Shown: positions 8,470 through 18,475, counted from the first letter of the stretch. The stretch is 47,163 nucleotides of DNA from Muribaculaceae bacterium (GCA_023662835.1 JAMPII010000012.1:1-47163), one strand, 5' to 3'. Notes: generated from the letters alone by a model not told the origin. Numbers and translations are program-made.

Positions 8470-10327
8470 TTTTTTTTGATTTTTTCTTAGTGGGCTTTTT
8501 TACAGCAATTTCTTGCAAGGTTGCTTTATAAATAGCCTTTCGCTTAACCGCTAAATATTTGTTGGGGTCAATTCCGTCGCTTTCGATAACCGATAATAGC
8601 TCCATACATCGACGGTACTCAGTCATTACATCAGAATAGGCTTCTGCAACTTTGCGCGTGGCTTCCTTGTTGCTGCTCTTGACTTTGGCTGTCAGATGAA
8701 TCCAATCACCAAAAATAATTCTAAAATTGGATTTGAAATAAGCAGCTCCTCCTTTATAACGCGTTTGAATTTCATCGCAAAACAAATTTGCGTCGGAGGT
8801 GCGGTCGATATGTTTTTGCCATTTTTCAGCTACACAAATAATTTTGTTGTAAAATTCACTCGCTGCGTTTTTATGGTCGGCAACGATTGTCGGGAACATG
8901 TTTGAATAAGTCTGTTCCAGCAACCGCAGCAAACGGAAGTGCAATTTGTCAAAAGAAGAAAAGTCGAATGCTTCTTTCACAAATTTCCTTCGGAAGTTAC
9001 TTTTTAATTCAGCCAAACGGACACGACTGTTTGTTAGATTTTCATTTTGTCTCTGAATATAATCGTTCACACTGATGTCGGGAATGATCGACCGGTTGGT
9101 GATACGCGACGCCAGAGTTAGCCCCTCGAGCGTGCGGCAACGGCTTAAGGCTACGTACACTTGGCCGGGAGCGAACGACATACCCGCGTCAACAATCACG
9201 TTGTCGAATGTGAGCCCTTGCGACTTATGAATTGTGATCGCCCATGCCAATCGTAATGGTAGTTGTGAAAATTTACCGACGGTTTTAGTTGACAGTGTGT
9301 TAGTGCTTTCATCGATTGTGTAAGTTTGATTTTCCCAAGTTTGATATTCCAGCCATATAGGCTCCGTTTCGCCTGTACATACAATAGCCACACGTGTTGG
9401 TTGCATTATAGAGATCGTGCCTATTTTGCCATTATAATACCTATGGTCGGCAGATAGATCGTTTTTCAGTAACATCACTTGAGCTCCGACTTTCAACGTA
9501 AGAGCCTGCTCGGTAGGAAAAGCTATATCCGGGAACATTCCTTCGACTCTCGCTTTATATGTGCGCATTTCTCCCGGGAGCTTAAGGAGGGCCATTTGAT
9601 TGCATGTGTCGGCATCGCGATTGAAAGCGGTAAGCCGAATTGTTCCGGGTTGCTGATTCAAAGCTGACGACGGGGTATATCTACTTTCTAAAAGTTGAAA
9701 GTCAGAAGCACTCAAACAGTTATCGCGCACGTGGTTGAGCAATTCCAAAAAATTATTGTCCTGTTGACGGTACACCTTCGATAATTGTATGGTAACATAA
9801 TCAAGGTTTGACAACGCTTTACTGCTGTAAAAGCAGAAAGTGGAATAATAATTACTCAACACTGCCTCGTCGGCCGATGTAACGACGGGTGATAGTTGTC
9901 GTAAATCGCCAATCATCAGCAACTGCACGCCCCCGAAAGGAAGTTGATTCTTGCGGACGCGGCGTAGAGTTGCATCAATTGCGTCGAGTATATCACAGCG
10001 TACCATAGAAATCTCATCAATCACCAGTAAATCAATCGAGCGCATGATGCGTTGTTTCTCTTTTGCAATCGAAAATTTGCTCAGCTGCTTTGAGCCGGGA
10101 ATATATGGCGACAATGGCAACTGGAAGAATGAATGTATTGTAGTTCCTCCGGCATTTATAGCAGCAACGCCCGACGGCGCTACTACAACTATAGTTTTTT
10201 CGGAACGTTTACGCAGTTCCCTTAGGAATGTAGTTTTCCCTGTACCAGCTTTGCCGGTAAGGAAAATGCTGGTCGATGTGTTTTCGGCATACTCCCAAGC
10301 CAGACGCAAATTATTGTTCCGTTCCAT
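8447..10327 (-). CDS. PIF1-like SF1 DNA helicase
   Basis: 626 residues. Walker A GKAGTGKT is at 25-32, motif II DEIS at 104-107, followed by the GD-LRQLSP motif and a YRQ element. The C-terminal helicase part holds the late motifs ITIHKSQGLTF and VYVALSRCR, typical of PIF1/RecD-type 5'-3' helicases. Residues about 440-600 are an unassigned helical region, and the last 20 residues are a lysine-rich tail likely to contact nucleic acid. Such helicases act on replication forks and DNA structures; the exact role in Bacteroidales is not established. It is monocistronic, convergent with the SPOR lipoprotein gene and divergent from gyrA. A 13-base tandem duplication touches the start codon. Confidence 0.88.
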   Translation of the reverse strand: MERNNNLRLAWEYAENTSTSIFLTGKAGTGKTTFLRELRKRSEKTIVVVAPSGVAAINAGGTTIHSFFQLPLSPYIPGSKQLSKFSIAKEKQRIMRSIDLLVIDEISMVRCDILDAIDATLRRVRKNQLPFGGVQLLMIGDLRQLSPVVTSADEAVLSNYYSTFCFYSSKALSNLDYVTIQLSKVYRQQDNNFLELLNHVRDNCLSASDFQLLESRYTPSSALNQQPGTIRLTAFNRDADTCNQMALLKLPGEMRTYKARVEGMFPDIAFPTEQALTLKVGAQVMLLKNDLSADHRYYNGKIGTISIMQPTRVAIVCTGETEPIWLEYQTWENQTYTIDESTNTLSTKTVGKFSQLPLRLAWAITIHKSQGLTFDNVIVDAGMSFAPGQVYVALSRCRTLEGLTLASRITNRSIIPDISVNDYIQRQNENLTNSRVRLAELKSNFRRKFVKEAFDFSSFDKLHFRLLRLLEQTYSNMFPTIVADHKNAASEFYNKIICVAEKWQKHIDRTSDANLFCDEIQTRYKGGAAYFKSNFRIIFGDWIHLTAKVKSSNKEATRKVAEAYSDVMTEYRRCMELLSVIESDGIDPNKYLAVKRKAIYKATLQEIAVKKPTKKKSKKITLPKDK

Positions 10328-10353
10328 ATTATATTAGACTATTATATTAGACT
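10328..10353. repeat. Two tandem copies of a 13-base repeat next to the helicase start codon
   Basis: The unit ATTATATTAGACT occurs twice without a gap, at 10328-10340 and 10341-10353. The first copy touches the start codon of the helicase (plus-strand CAT at 10325-10327). It therefore fills the translation initiation region of that mRNA. Confidence 0.95.
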
Positions 10354-10367
10354 GCTGATTTTGTAAA

Positions 10368-10375
10368 CAAATGTA
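10368..10375 (-). promoter_or_regulatory. Candidate -7 element for the helicase gene
   Basis: The minus strand reads TACATTTG, a match to TAnnTTTG, about 40 bases upstream of the start codon. The transcript leader would consist mostly of the 13-base tandem repeat. No clear -33 word is at standard spacing. Confidence 0.5.
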
Positions 10376-10451
10376 CAAAATTTGATTTATACCGTAAGAA
10401 AAGGTTGTATAAAAGGTGGGACGTAAAATAGATTTTTTAATAAAAAATTGT

Positions 10452-10459
10452 TATCTTTG
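10452..10459 (+). promoter_or_regulatory. Candidate -7 element for gyrA
   Basis: TATCTTTG matches the Bacteroidota -7 consensus, 50 bases upstream of the gyrA ATG, with a T-rich -33 region near 10433-10438. The leader contains an imperfect inverted repeat (TTGCGCGTTT at 10468-10477 with AAACGCAA at 10482-10489). Confidence 0.6.
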
Positions 10460-10509
10460 TGTGAAAATTGCGCGTTTGAAAAAACGCAACTACTTTTTAC
10501 TTTTTCAGT

Positions 10510-13080
10510 ATGTTGGAAGAAGATAGAATTTTAAAGATCGATATTGAAAACGAAATGAAGTCGGCCTACATTGATTATTCAATGTCGGTCATTGTTTCGC
10601 GAGCGCTCCCCGATGTGCGCGATGGTTTGAAACCTGTTCAGCGACGTGTGTTGTTCGGTATGAATGAAATGGGTAATACCTCAAGTCATCCGCATAAGAA
10701 ATCGGCAAACTGTGTTGGTGAGGTTATGGGTAAGTATCACCCCCATGGCGACTCATCTATTTATGGAACAGTAGTCAGAATGGCCCAGCCCTGGGCTTTG
10801 CGTTATACTTTGGTCGACGGCCATGGTAACTTTGGCTCTGTCGACGGCGACGGCCCTGCTGCAATGCGTTACACTGAGGTGCGTCTTCAGCGTATAGGTG
10901 AAGAAATGCTTTCCGATATTGATGCGGAAACCGTCGATTTCCAGCCAAACTACGACAACTCGCGACAAGAGCCTGTAGTACTACCTACGAGAATTCCAAA
11001 CTTGCTGGTAAATGGAACATCTGGTATCGCAGTCGGAATGGCTACAAATATGCCACCTCACAACATTACAGAATCGATTAACGCTACTGTAGCACTCATA
11101 GATAATCCGGAGTTGACAATCGCAGAGCTTATGAAATACATTAAGGCTCCCGATTTTCCCACAGGTGGTACTATATATGGCTACAACGGTGTTAAAGACG
11201 CTTACGAAACCGGTCGCGGACGAATTATAATCCGAGCAAAAGCCGAAATAGAGCAAGAAGCCAATCATGAAAATATCATTGTCTCTGAAATCCCCTACAA
11301 CGTAAACAAAGCGGAGCTCATTAAGTATATCGCAGATCTTGTAAATGAGAAGAAACTAGAAGGGATTGCCGATCTTAACGACGAGAGCGACTACAAAGGA
11401 ATGCGAATCGTTATCCGCCTCAAGAATGATGCCAATGCTAATGTGGTTCTCAACAAGTTGTACAAACTAACCCAAATGCAGGCCTCGTTCAGCGTAAACA
11501 ATGTAGCCATTGTTAACGGTCGGCCGGCAACTCTTAATCTCAAGCAGATTCTCGAAGCTTTCATTGCTCACCGTCACGACGTTGTTATTCGACGTACCCG
11601 TTATGAGCTACGTAAAGCTGAAGAACGTGCACATATACTTCAGGGCTTAATTATTGCTTCGGAAAATATTGATGAAGTAATCGCGATAATCAAAGCTTCG
11701 AAGCGCCAAGAAGAAGCTCGTCAAACACTTTCGGAGCGATTCGGCTTGAGCGATGAACAGACAGCGGCTATAGTTGCAATGCGTCTGGGGCAATTAACCG
11801 GACTGGAGCAGGAAAAACTTCACAATGCATATGCCGAACTTATGGCTCGCATCGACGAGCTTAATTTGATTCTAAGCGACGACCATGTTTGTCGTGAATT
11901 AATCAAAACCGAGTTGCTCGAAATACGCGATAAATATGGCGACGAACGCCTCACTGACATCGATTATACTGCAGGCGATTTCAACGCTGAGGATTTTTAT
12001 TCTGATGATGACATGGTAATAACCATTTCACATCTGGGATATATAAAACGGACACCCCTGTCAGAATTCCGTGCACAGAATCGCGGTGGAGTAGGTGCCC
12101 GCGGGTCGGTTACACGCGACGAGGATTTCATCGAGCATATTTATACCGCTTCAATGCACAACACTATGCTCTTCTTTACAGACCGCGGTCTTGTTTACAA
12201 GATGAAGGTTTACGAGTTGCCCGAAGGGGCAAAGAACTCGAAAGGCAGAGCATTGCAAAACCTGCTTAACATCGACTCGGGCGACAAGGTTCGTGCATAT
12301 ATCGCTTGCAAACAACTCGACGATGCTGAATTTACCGGTTCCCACTATTTGGTGTTCGCAACCAAGAAAGGTGTGGTGAAGAAAACATCACTGTCTGAGT
12401 ATGCCCGAGTGCTCGCAAAAGGCAAAAAAGCAATTGTAATCCGAGAGGACGATGCCTTGATAGGTGTTGAACTGACCGATGACAATTCCGATATTCTTTT
12501 GGCTGCACGTCAGGGCAAAGCAATACGCTTCGCAACAAAATCGCTCCGTTCGATGGGCCGAGTATCTTCGGGTGTGCGTGGCATGAAAGTATTGGGCGAC
12601 AATGAGGTTATAGGTATGATAACAATGCAGCCCGATAGTTCGAACACGGTTCTAGTAATTTCAGAAAACGGCTACGGCAAACGAACACTTCTTGAAGCGT
12701 ACACTCCTCATAATCGTGGTGGCCAGGGAATGAAAACATTAAATGTCACTGAGCGCACAGGCGAGTTGGTAGGTTTCCTTAGCGTTAACGATGAAGAGGA
12801 TTTGATGATTATAAACCGTTCAGGCATCACATTGCGTATACGCATAGCCGACATCAAGGAGGCCGGTCGTGTAACTCAGGGTGTCCGACTGATAAATCTC
12901 GACCGACGTGGCGATGTCATCGCTTCGGTTTGCGCCGTCCCGACCGACCCCGACGACGAGGCAGAGACCATTGACGGGGAAGAACTGAATGAGCCAATAA
13001 TCGAAGAACCCGACCTCGACGACGACACAGACGTAATTGACGAAGCCGACAACGAAGCTGACGAAATTCAAGAAGATTAG
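10510..13080 (+). CDS. gyrA: DNA gyrase subunit A
   Basis: 856 residues, full length. The breakage-reunion domain includes the catalytic Tyr121 in AAMRYTEVRL (E. coli Tyr122). The quinolone region reads HPHGDSSIYGTVVR, with Ser82 equivalent to E. coli Ser83 and Gly86 in the place of E. coli Asp87. The C-terminal beta-pinwheel (about 500-810) carries repeated G-R-x-G-type loops, and QNRGGVG around 520 is in the place of the GyrA-box (QRRGGKG in E. coli) needed for DNA wrapping. Residues about 815-856 form a strongly acidic tail, as in many GyrA proteins. With GyrB it forms the A2B2 gyrase that introduces negative supercoils. A TPR gene follows after 36 bases and may share the transcript. Confidence 0.97.
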   Translation: MLEEDRILKIDIENEMKSAYIDYSMSVIVSRALPDVRDGLKPVQRRVLFGMNEMGNTSSHPHKKSANCVGEVMGKYHPHGDSSIYGTVVRMAQPWALRYTLVDGHGNFGSVDGDGPAAMRYTEVRLQRIGEEMLSDIDAETVDFQPNYDNSRQEPVVLPTRIPNLLVNGTSGIAVGMATNMPPHNITESINATVALIDNPELTIAELMKYIKAPDFPTGGTIYGYNGVKDAYETGRGRIIIRAKAEIEQEANHENIIVSEIPYNVNKAELIKYIADLVNEKKLEGIADLNDESDYKGMRIVIRLKNDANANVVLNKLYKLTQMQASFSVNNVAIVNGRPATLNLKQILEAFIAHRHDVVIRRTRYELRKAEERAHILQGLIIASENIDEVIAIIKASKRQEEARQTLSERFGLSDEQTAAIVAMRLGQLTGLEQEKLHNAYAELMARIDELNLILSDDHVCRELIKTELLEIRDKYGDERLTDIDYTAGDFNAEDFYSDDDMVITISHLGYIKRTPLSEFRAQNRGGVGARGSVTRDEDFIEHIYTASMHNTMLFFTDRGLVYKMKVYELPEGAKNSKGRALQNLLNIDSGDKVRAYIACKQLDDAEFTGSHYLVFATKKGVVKKTSLSEYARVLAKGKKAIVIREDDALIGVELTDDNSDILLAARQGKAIRFATKSLRSMGRVSSGVRGMKVLGDNEVIGMITMQPDSSNTVLVISENGYGKRTLLEAYTPHNRGGQGMKTLNVTERTGELVGFLSVNDEEDLMIINRSGITLRIRIADIKEAGRVTQGVRLINLDRRGDVIASVCAVPTDPDDEAETIDGEELNEPIIEEPDLDDDTDVIDEADNEADEIQED

Positions 13081-13116
13081 TTAACCGATAAAATACACTT
13101 AACAAATTAATATTCT

Positions 13117-14379
13117 ATGAAAAAATTATGCATCCTAGCCCTCGGACTGTTAGCAGCAGCATCAGTCTCGGCACAAAAAAATCTCGTAAACGAGGTTGAA
13201 GGAAAAGCTAAAGGTTTCAATGCAGATTTTGCATCTGCAAGAGCACAACTCCAACCTGCATTGACAAATGCAGAGTCGAAAGACGATGCAAAAACATGGT
13301 TTGTTGCAGGTTCAATTGAATTTGGCGACTACGATAACCAGAATCTTCAGAAAGCTGCAGCCAACAAGGATAAATACGACGACACCAAAATGGCAAACGC
13401 TCTTTTGGCCGGTTACAACTATTTCATGACTGCTTTTCCTCTTGACACTGTTCCTGAGGTTGACAAGAAAACAGGTCAACCCAAGTTGAACAAGGATGGT
13501 TCGGTTAAGGTAAAAACAAAATATTCGAAGGACATGGTTAAGAAAATCGTTGAACATGCAAACGAATTTGCATCGGCCGGCGAAGTTCTTTACTATGCCA
13601 AAGATTTCAAGAATGCTTATGCTGCGTGGGATATTTACACAAGTCTTCCCTTCAACAAATCGCTTGGCGACAAAGCTCCCGCTCAATACAATGATACAAT
13701 TGTTGGCGACTTTGAATACTTCAAGGCACTCGCAGCATTGCAAGCTCAAATGTATGCCGAATCGTTAGCAGCGTTCGATAAAGCTATCTCAACTACAAAG
13801 AACGATCCTCAGACAATCGACTTCGCTATTTCAGCTGCTGCTGAGTCGAAAAACGATGCAAAAGTTATCGAATATGCACAAATCGGCAACAAACTTCATG
13901 GCGACTCAACCGTTAAGTATATCAATATTATCATTAACGATAAAATCAATAATGAGAAATATGACGAAGCTCAGCAATTGTTGACAAGAGCTATTGAAAT
14001 CAGCCCGAATAGCCCTGATCTTCACGACGTTCTCGGTATTCTATATCAGAGTCAGAATAAGCTGGAAGATGCACGCACATGTTTCGAAAAAGCAGTATCC
14101 CTCGATCCGGCTGGCGCTAAATTCCAATTCGACCTGGGTCGTGTAATCTTCGCACAGGCTGCTGCTATCTCCGACAGCGCAAACAACTTGCCCACAGCTG
14201 AATACAACAAACTTCGCGAAGAGAAAGTTGATCCTATCCTTCGTCAGGCTATCCCATATTTGGAAACAGCTTTGAAAGATGAAGAAATGATGTCGGAAGC
14301 AAAACGTATTCTCCGTAGCCTTTACTATTCGTTGAACGACAACGAAAATCTGCAGCGCATCGAATCGATGAACTTCTAA
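13117..14379 (+). CDS. Exported TPR-repeat protein
   Basis: 420 residues. The start MKKLCILALGLLAAASVSAQ is a clear signal peptide with cleavage near A19-Q20, so the protein is exported to the periplasm or outer membrane. The mature part is lysine- and alanine-rich and helical. Two clear TPR units lie at about 290-345 (AQQLLTRAIEISPNS and ARTCFEKAVSLDPAG), with weaker ones before them. It starts 36 bases after gyrA and ends at a strong terminator, so the pair probably forms a transcription unit even though the functions look unrelated. It is probably a scaffold of an envelope complex; the partner is unknown. Confidence 0.8.
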   Translation: MKKLCILALGLLAAASVSAQKNLVNEVEGKAKGFNADFASARAQLQPALTNAESKDDAKTWFVAGSIEFGDYDNQNLQKAAANKDKYDDTKMANALLAGYNYFMTAFPLDTVPEVDKKTGQPKLNKDGSVKVKTKYSKDMVKKIVEHANEFASAGEVLYYAKDFKNAYAAWDIYTSLPFNKSLGDKAPAQYNDTIVGDFEYFKALAALQAQMYAESLAAFDKAISTTKNDPQTIDFAISAAAESKNDAKVIEYAQIGNKLHGDSTVKYINIIINDKINNEKYDEAQQLLTRAIEISPNSPDLHDVLGILYQSQNKLEDARTCFEKAVSLDPAGAKFQFDLGRVIFAQAAAISDSANNLPTAEYNKLREEKVDPILRQAIPYLETALKDEEMMSEAKRILRSLYYSLNDNENLQRIESMNF

Positions 14380-14404
14380 TTCGACTATCGCATAGCATAA
14401 TATT

Positions 14405-14435
14405 GGGGTTGCATTACTTGCAACCCCTTTTTTTT
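14405..14435 (+). terminator. Intrinsic terminator of gyrA-TPR
   Basis: An 8-bp perfect stem, GGGGTTGC (14405-14412) with GCAACCCC (14420-14427), has a 7-base loop and is followed by eight T. This is a textbook terminator 25 bases after the TPR stop codon. Confidence 0.93.
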
Positions 14436-14437
14436 AT

Positions 14438-14445
14438 TAACTTTG
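14438..14445 (+). promoter_or_regulatory. Candidate -7 element for the LolC/E-type permease gene
   Basis: TAACTTTG matches TAnnTTTG immediately after the upstream terminator, with CTTG (14417-14420) as a weak -33 lying inside the terminator stem. The leader to the ATG at 14486 is about 35 bases. The terminator and the next promoter therefore overlap. Confidence 0.5.
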
Positions 14446-14485
14446 TAAAACGATACGTAATTTACGGAGTTTCAGCACGCTTTAC

Positions 14486-15739
14486 ATGAAAGTTTCATAC
14501 TATATAGCTAATAAACTGAGTCTGGGAGGCGATAATGGCGCTCGGATTTCGACCAGTGTGGTAATAGCAATGTGTGGCGTAGCATTATCGGTTCTTATTA
14601 TGCTGCTTTCAATAGCCATTGTGTTGGGCTTCAAACAGCAAATAAGAAGCAAAGTTGCCGGATTTGAATCTCAAATCAGCATTACAGCTTCTCACAACGA
14701 TGATATCGGGGGAATGACTGCTGATTTCGATTATCTTACCTATGATTCTGAAATGGAAGCAATATTATCGGGGCTGGATTTAAAACAAGCCAGCTTGAGC
14801 ATACGTCAGCCAGCCATACTTAAATCAGATAATGAGTTCGAAGGCGTGGTCTTATATGGCATCGACTCAGGTTCCGATCGTATGAACTTTATAAATGAAA
14901 ATCTGACGTCTGATACATTAATAACTTCATTTGGCAGCAATCAGATTGTAGTGTCGAAAGTCACAGCCGATGCGCTTGGGGTAAAAGTTGGAGAGAAAAT
15001 ATACTCATATTTTTTTGTCGACGGTTCAGTAAAAGCCCGCAGGATGATTATAGCGGCAATATATGATTCAAATTTTGGCGACTATGACAAAATTTATGCT
15101 TTTAGTGGGCTTCAGATGATGCAAAAGCTCAATGGCCTGACCGAAAATCAAGGGACACAAATAGATATAAACGGAATCCAACCTGACAATATCGACGAAA
15201 CAGCCTTTGGATTGCAGCGACAAATGATGATGAAAGCATATTCCGGCGAACTGCATGGAACTTACCAGTTGTCTACCGTTAATCAGAACGCCATGTTATA
15301 TCTCAACTGGTTGGATCTGCTGGACACAAATGTGATCGTTGTTCTCATACTAATGGCGCTTGTCTCAGGATTCACATTAATATCAAGTTTATTCATTATA
15401 ATTCTCGAACGTGTTTCAACGATAGGACTGTTAAAAGCCTTAGGAGCAACAAATAAGCAAACACGTCAGGTCTTCACCGTTATTGGATGGCGACTTGTAG
15501 GATGGGGTATGCTTATTGGCAACATTTTGGCTTTAATTATAATATTTGCTCAGTATTTTTGGCATATTATACCCTTGGATGCAACTTCATATTATTTGAG
15601 CTATGTTCCTGTGCTTTTGGATTGGCTTGATATATTGCTCCTTAATGTTGGTGTATTCATTGTTTCGTGGGCGATGCTACTAATTCCGGCGCGTATGGTG
15701 TCGAACATTTCTCCCTCGCGGTCGTTGCGCTATGAGTAG
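14486..15739 (+). CDS. LolC/LolE-type ABC transporter permease (FtsX superfamily)
   Basis: 417 residues with four membrane segments: about 24-48, then a large periplasmic domain (49-270), then three near 275-305, 330-355 and 375-400. This is the MacB/LolC/LolE layout with an FtsX-fold C-terminus; VSTIGLLKALGATNKQ is the cytoplasmic coupling loop seen in this family. With a LolD-type ATPase, encoded elsewhere, it would extract lipoproteins from the inner membrane for delivery to the outer membrane. Bacteroidota often have one such permease per complex. The first residues (MKVSYYIANKL) match the usual start of family members. It is monocistronic, with a weak 6-bp hairpin at 15791-15811 downstream. 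Confidence 0.82.
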   Translation: MKVSYYIANKLSLGGDNGARISTSVVIAMCGVALSVLIMLLSIAIVLGFKQQIRSKVAGFESQISITASHNDDIGGMTADFDYLTYDSEMEAILSGLDLKQASLSIRQPAILKSDNEFEGVVLYGIDSGSDRMNFINENLTSDTLITSFGSNQIVVSKVTADALGVKVGEKIYSYFFVDGSVKARRMIIAAIYDSNFGDYDKIYAFSGLQMMQKLNGLTENQGTQIDINGIQPDNIDETAFGLQRQMMMKAYSGELHGTYQLSTVNQNAMLYLNWLDLLDTNVIVVLILMALVSGFTLISSLFIIILERVSTIGLLKALGATNKQTRQVFTVIGWRLVGWGMLIGNILALIIIFAQYFWHIIPLDATSYYLSYVPVLLDWLDILLLNVGVFIVSWAMLLIPARMVSNISPSRSLRYE

Positions 15740-15855
15740 ACTATTCCGATAATATAATTCTATAAATAATAGTACATAATAAATAATCAAACAACAGTTC
15801 TAAATTGTTGTACTTTTATTAACCAAAGTTAATGTGAGTTATCGCACAAATTCAG

Positions 15856-15863
15856 TAAATTTG
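15856..15863 (+). promoter_or_regulatory. Candidate promoter for rsfS-ftsH
   Basis: TAAATTTG matches the -7 consensus, and TGTG at 15833-15836 is a three-of-four -33 match at exactly 19 bases spacing. The leader to the rsfS ATG at 15883 would be only about 15 bases. Confidence 0.55.
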
Positions 15864-15882
15864 CAAAATAATATAAAATTAC

Positions 15883-16242
15883 ATGACAGAAAAAAAATCC
15901 TTAAAAAACTTCATAATCGAAGGAATTCAAGAACGTAAAGGAAAAAATATTTCAGTAATCGATTTGAGTGAAATCGACGGAGCTATTGCCAAAGAGTTTA
16001 TTATTTGTCAAGGCACTTCAACGATGCAGGTGTCGGGAATCGCAGACAGCATAAGAGAGTATGTTCAAAAAGAAACCGGCATAAAACCTTACAATTACGA
16101 AGGCTATCAAAACGCTCAGTGGATCATAATCGATTACGGTGAAATTTTTGTGCATGTTTTTCTGCCGGAAAGTCGTCAGTTCTATAATATTGAAGAGCTT
16201 TGGAACGATGCTCCGATTGAACATATCCCCGACTTAGACTAA
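15883..16242 (+). CDS. rsfS: Ribosomal silencing factor RsfS (Iojap family)
   Basis: 119 residues, the usual length. The family core is visible as FIICQGTSTMQVSGIADSI (about 47-65), then NYEGYQNAQWIIIDYGEIFVH and FYNIEELWNDAP at the end. RsfS binds ribosomal protein L14 (uL14) on the 50S subunit and blocks joining with 30S when nutrients are low. ftsH follows 37 bases downstream and is likely co-transcribed; rsfS next to ftsH is an order I remember from other Bacteroidales. Confidence 0.93.
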   Translation: MTEKKSLKNFIIEGIQERKGKNISVIDLSEIDGAIAKEFIICQGTSTMQVSGIADSIREYVQKETGIKPYNYEGYQNAQWIIIDYGEIFVHVFLPESRQFYNIEELWNDAPIEHIPDLD

Positions 16243-16279
16243 CACATTATTATAACGAACATAATACAACAATCTCTTC

Positions 16280-18283
16280 ATGGGATCAGACAAGAATAAA
16301 TCGCCACTATCAAAAATAGGATTCAGTATATTCTGGATGTACGCAGCTATCGCGTTAATACTTGGCGGAATATACTTTGCAGATAGTGATAATACTATTA
16401 CGAAAGAAAATGTTGATTACAACAAATTTGAGCAATACGTGATGTCGGGCGGCGTCACCAAAATAGTGGTTTTTACCGGTGACGAACCAAAAGCCTCGGC
16501 ATATTTAAACGATTCGTTAGCTCAGGTTGTATTCAAAAAACAGTTTAAAGCTGGACAGCAGCCTATTGTGACTTCAAACATACCTAGCACCGATTCATTC
16601 CAGAATAAAATCGACCAGTGGCAGCAGGATGGAATTTTCACCGGAAGTGTGAAATATGAAAAAAACTCTAATATTTCATCAATGATATGGTCAATCGCGC
16701 CTTTCGTGCTTCTAATTGCCTTTTGGCTTTTCATCATGCGTCGCATGTCGGGCAAAGATGGAGGTTCCGGAGGTGTATTTTCGGTAGGAAAGTCAAAAGC
16801 ACAGATATTCGATAAGGACGGTCCTATACAGGTGACATTCAAAGATGTTGCCGGACTATCGGAAGCTAAGACCGAGGTAGAAGAAATTGTGGAATTTTTA
16901 AAAAATCCAAAACGATACACTGATTTGGGCGGAAAAATTCCTAAAGGAGCGTTGCTAGTAGGACCTCCCGGAACCGGTAAGACTCTTCTTGCTAAAGCTG
17001 TTGCCGGCGAAGCCAACGTGCCGTTCTTTTCAATGTCAGGTTCCGACTTTGTTGAGATGTTTGTTGGTGTAGGAGCATCACGTGTACGCGACCTATTCCG
17101 TCAGGCAAAAGAGAAAGCTCCTTGTATTGTATTTATTGATGAGATTGATGCCGTAGGTCGCGCACGTGGTAAAAACCCTAATATGGGAGCAAATGATGAG
17201 CGGGAAAATACACTTAATCAGCTGCTCACCGAAATGGATGGCTTCGGTTCAAACTCCGGAGTTATCATACTCGCAGCTACAAACAGAGCCGACATTCTTG
17301 ATAAAGCGCTACTTCGAGCCGGACGTTTCGACCGTCAGATATATGTTGACCTACCCGACTTGAACGACCGAGTTGCCATTTTCAATGTTCACCTTCGCAA
17401 TATTAAAACCGATGAATCGCTCGATGTTGAGACATTAGCACGTCAAACACCTGGATTTTCCGGTGCCGACATTGCTAACGTATGCAACGAAGCGGCATTG
17501 ATTGCTGCGCGTCACAACAAGCCTTGTGTTCAAAAACAGGATTTTAACGATGCTGTCGACAGAATTATCGGAGGTCTGGAAAAACGAACAAAAATCACTA
17601 CTGACGAAGAAAAACGTTCAATAGCAATTCACGAAGCCGGCCATGCAACTATCTCCTGGCATTTACGCTACGCATCGCCTCTTATTAAGGTAACCATTGT
17701 TCCTCGCGGTAAAGCGCTTGGAGCGGCGTGGTATATGCCGGAAGAACGCCAGATAACACCGACCGAGGCACTCCTGGATGAAATGTGCTCAACACTGGGT
17801 GGGCGTGCTGCCGAAGAATTATTCCTCGGTCATATATCAACCGGAGCTGCCAACGACCTTGAACGAGTTACCAAGCTAGCATATGCAATGGTTGTCTACT
17901 ATGGTATGAGTTCAACATTACCCAACCTTTGCTATTACGACTCAACCGGTCAACAATATGGTTTTTCAAAACCGTATTCTGAAGAAAGGGCAAAAGAGAT
18001 CGATGCAGAGGTGTCGCGGCTTATTAACGAGCAATATGAGCGTGCAAAACAAATTCTAAAGGAGCATGCCGAAGGTCATGGTAAGTTGGCCGAAACGCTG
18101 ATTGCCCGTGAGGTAATATTCACCGAAGATGTTGAACAGATATTTGGTCCGCGTAAATGGAAATCGCGCACCGACGAAATTCTTGCTCACCAAAATGAAC
18201 AAAAGCAACTTCCCCCTCCTGTTCCTGTCTCGGCTCCAACTGATGCAAAGTCAGAAAAAGATAACAATGAGTCGAACAAATAG
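16280..18283 (+). CDS. ftsH: ATP-dependent zinc metalloprotease FtsH
   Basis: 667 residues. Membrane segments lie at about 14-33 and 136-154 around a periplasmic domain. The AAA module has Walker A GPPGTGKT at 228-235, Walker B FIDEIDA, and the second region of homology ending in RAGRFDRQ. The zinc protease site HEAGH is at 451-455. The tail after about 640 is disordered and polar. It forms a hexamer in the inner membrane that degrades misfolded membrane proteins and short-lived regulators. It is the second gene after rsfS. The next thing downstream is a terminator; the cdsA gene that I recall beside ftsH in other Bacteroidales is not here. Confidence 0.97.
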   Translation: MGSDKNKSPLSKIGFSIFWMYAAIALILGGIYFADSDNTITKENVDYNKFEQYVMSGGVTKIVVFTGDEPKASAYLNDSLAQVVFKKQFKAGQQPIVTSNIPSTDSFQNKIDQWQQDGIFTGSVKYEKNSNISSMIWSIAPFVLLIAFWLFIMRRMSGKDGGSGGVFSVGKSKAQIFDKDGPIQVTFKDVAGLSEAKTEVEEIVEFLKNPKRYTDLGGKIPKGALLVGPPGTGKTLLAKAVAGEANVPFFSMSGSDFVEMFVGVGASRVRDLFRQAKEKAPCIVFIDEIDAVGRARGKNPNMGANDERENTLNQLLTEMDGFGSNSGVIILAATNRADILDKALLRAGRFDRQIYVDLPDLNDRVAIFNVHLRNIKTDESLDVETLARQTPGFSGADIANVCNEAALIAARHNKPCVQKQDFNDAVDRIIGGLEKRTKITTDEEKRSIAIHEAGHATISWHLRYASPLIKVTIVPRGKALGAAWYMPEERQITPTEALLDEMCSTLGGRAAEELFLGHISTGAANDLERVTKLAYAMVVYYGMSSTLPNLCYYDSTGQQYGFSKPYSEERAKEIDAEVSRLINEQYERAKQILKEHAEGHGKLAETLIAREVIFTEDVEQIFGPRKWKSRTDEILAHQNEQKQLPPPVPVSAPTDAKSEKDNNESNK

Positions 18284-18324
18284 AAACCGATTGGTTAATT
18301 CTGACGAACGAAAGGTTATAATAC

Positions 18325-18367
18325 AAAAGCCGCTATCTCTTAACGCGTACTGGAGATAGTGGCTTTT
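18325..18367. terminator. Terminator after ftsH
   Basis: A 15-bp stem (18325-18339 with 18353-18367, one G-T wobble) has a 13-base loop, an A4 start and a T4 end, so it could act in both directions. It lies 41 bases after the ftsH stop and faces the rimM operon. Confidence 0.75.
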
Positions 18368-18475
18368 ATTCTTAGATAGATATTCAATTCTGTTCAAATG
18401 CATCGGGTAGCACTTTCATCCGCCCTTTAAGAATAGTTTGAACTATATGCGTTTGAAGTTTTCTAAAAAATAAAC

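Noticed and set aside
10510-13080. Topoisomerase IV subunit ParC
   Set aside because: The full pinwheel with a GyrA-box-like QNRGGVG and the acidic tail support GyrA.
15791-15811. Terminator after the LolC/E-type permease
   Set aside because: The stem is only 6 bp of mostly A-T pairs with a weak T tract; too poor to call.
16522-17016. 164-residue minus-strand frame inside ftsH
   Set aside because: It is antisense to the periplasmic and AAA regions of ftsH and mirrors its sequence.
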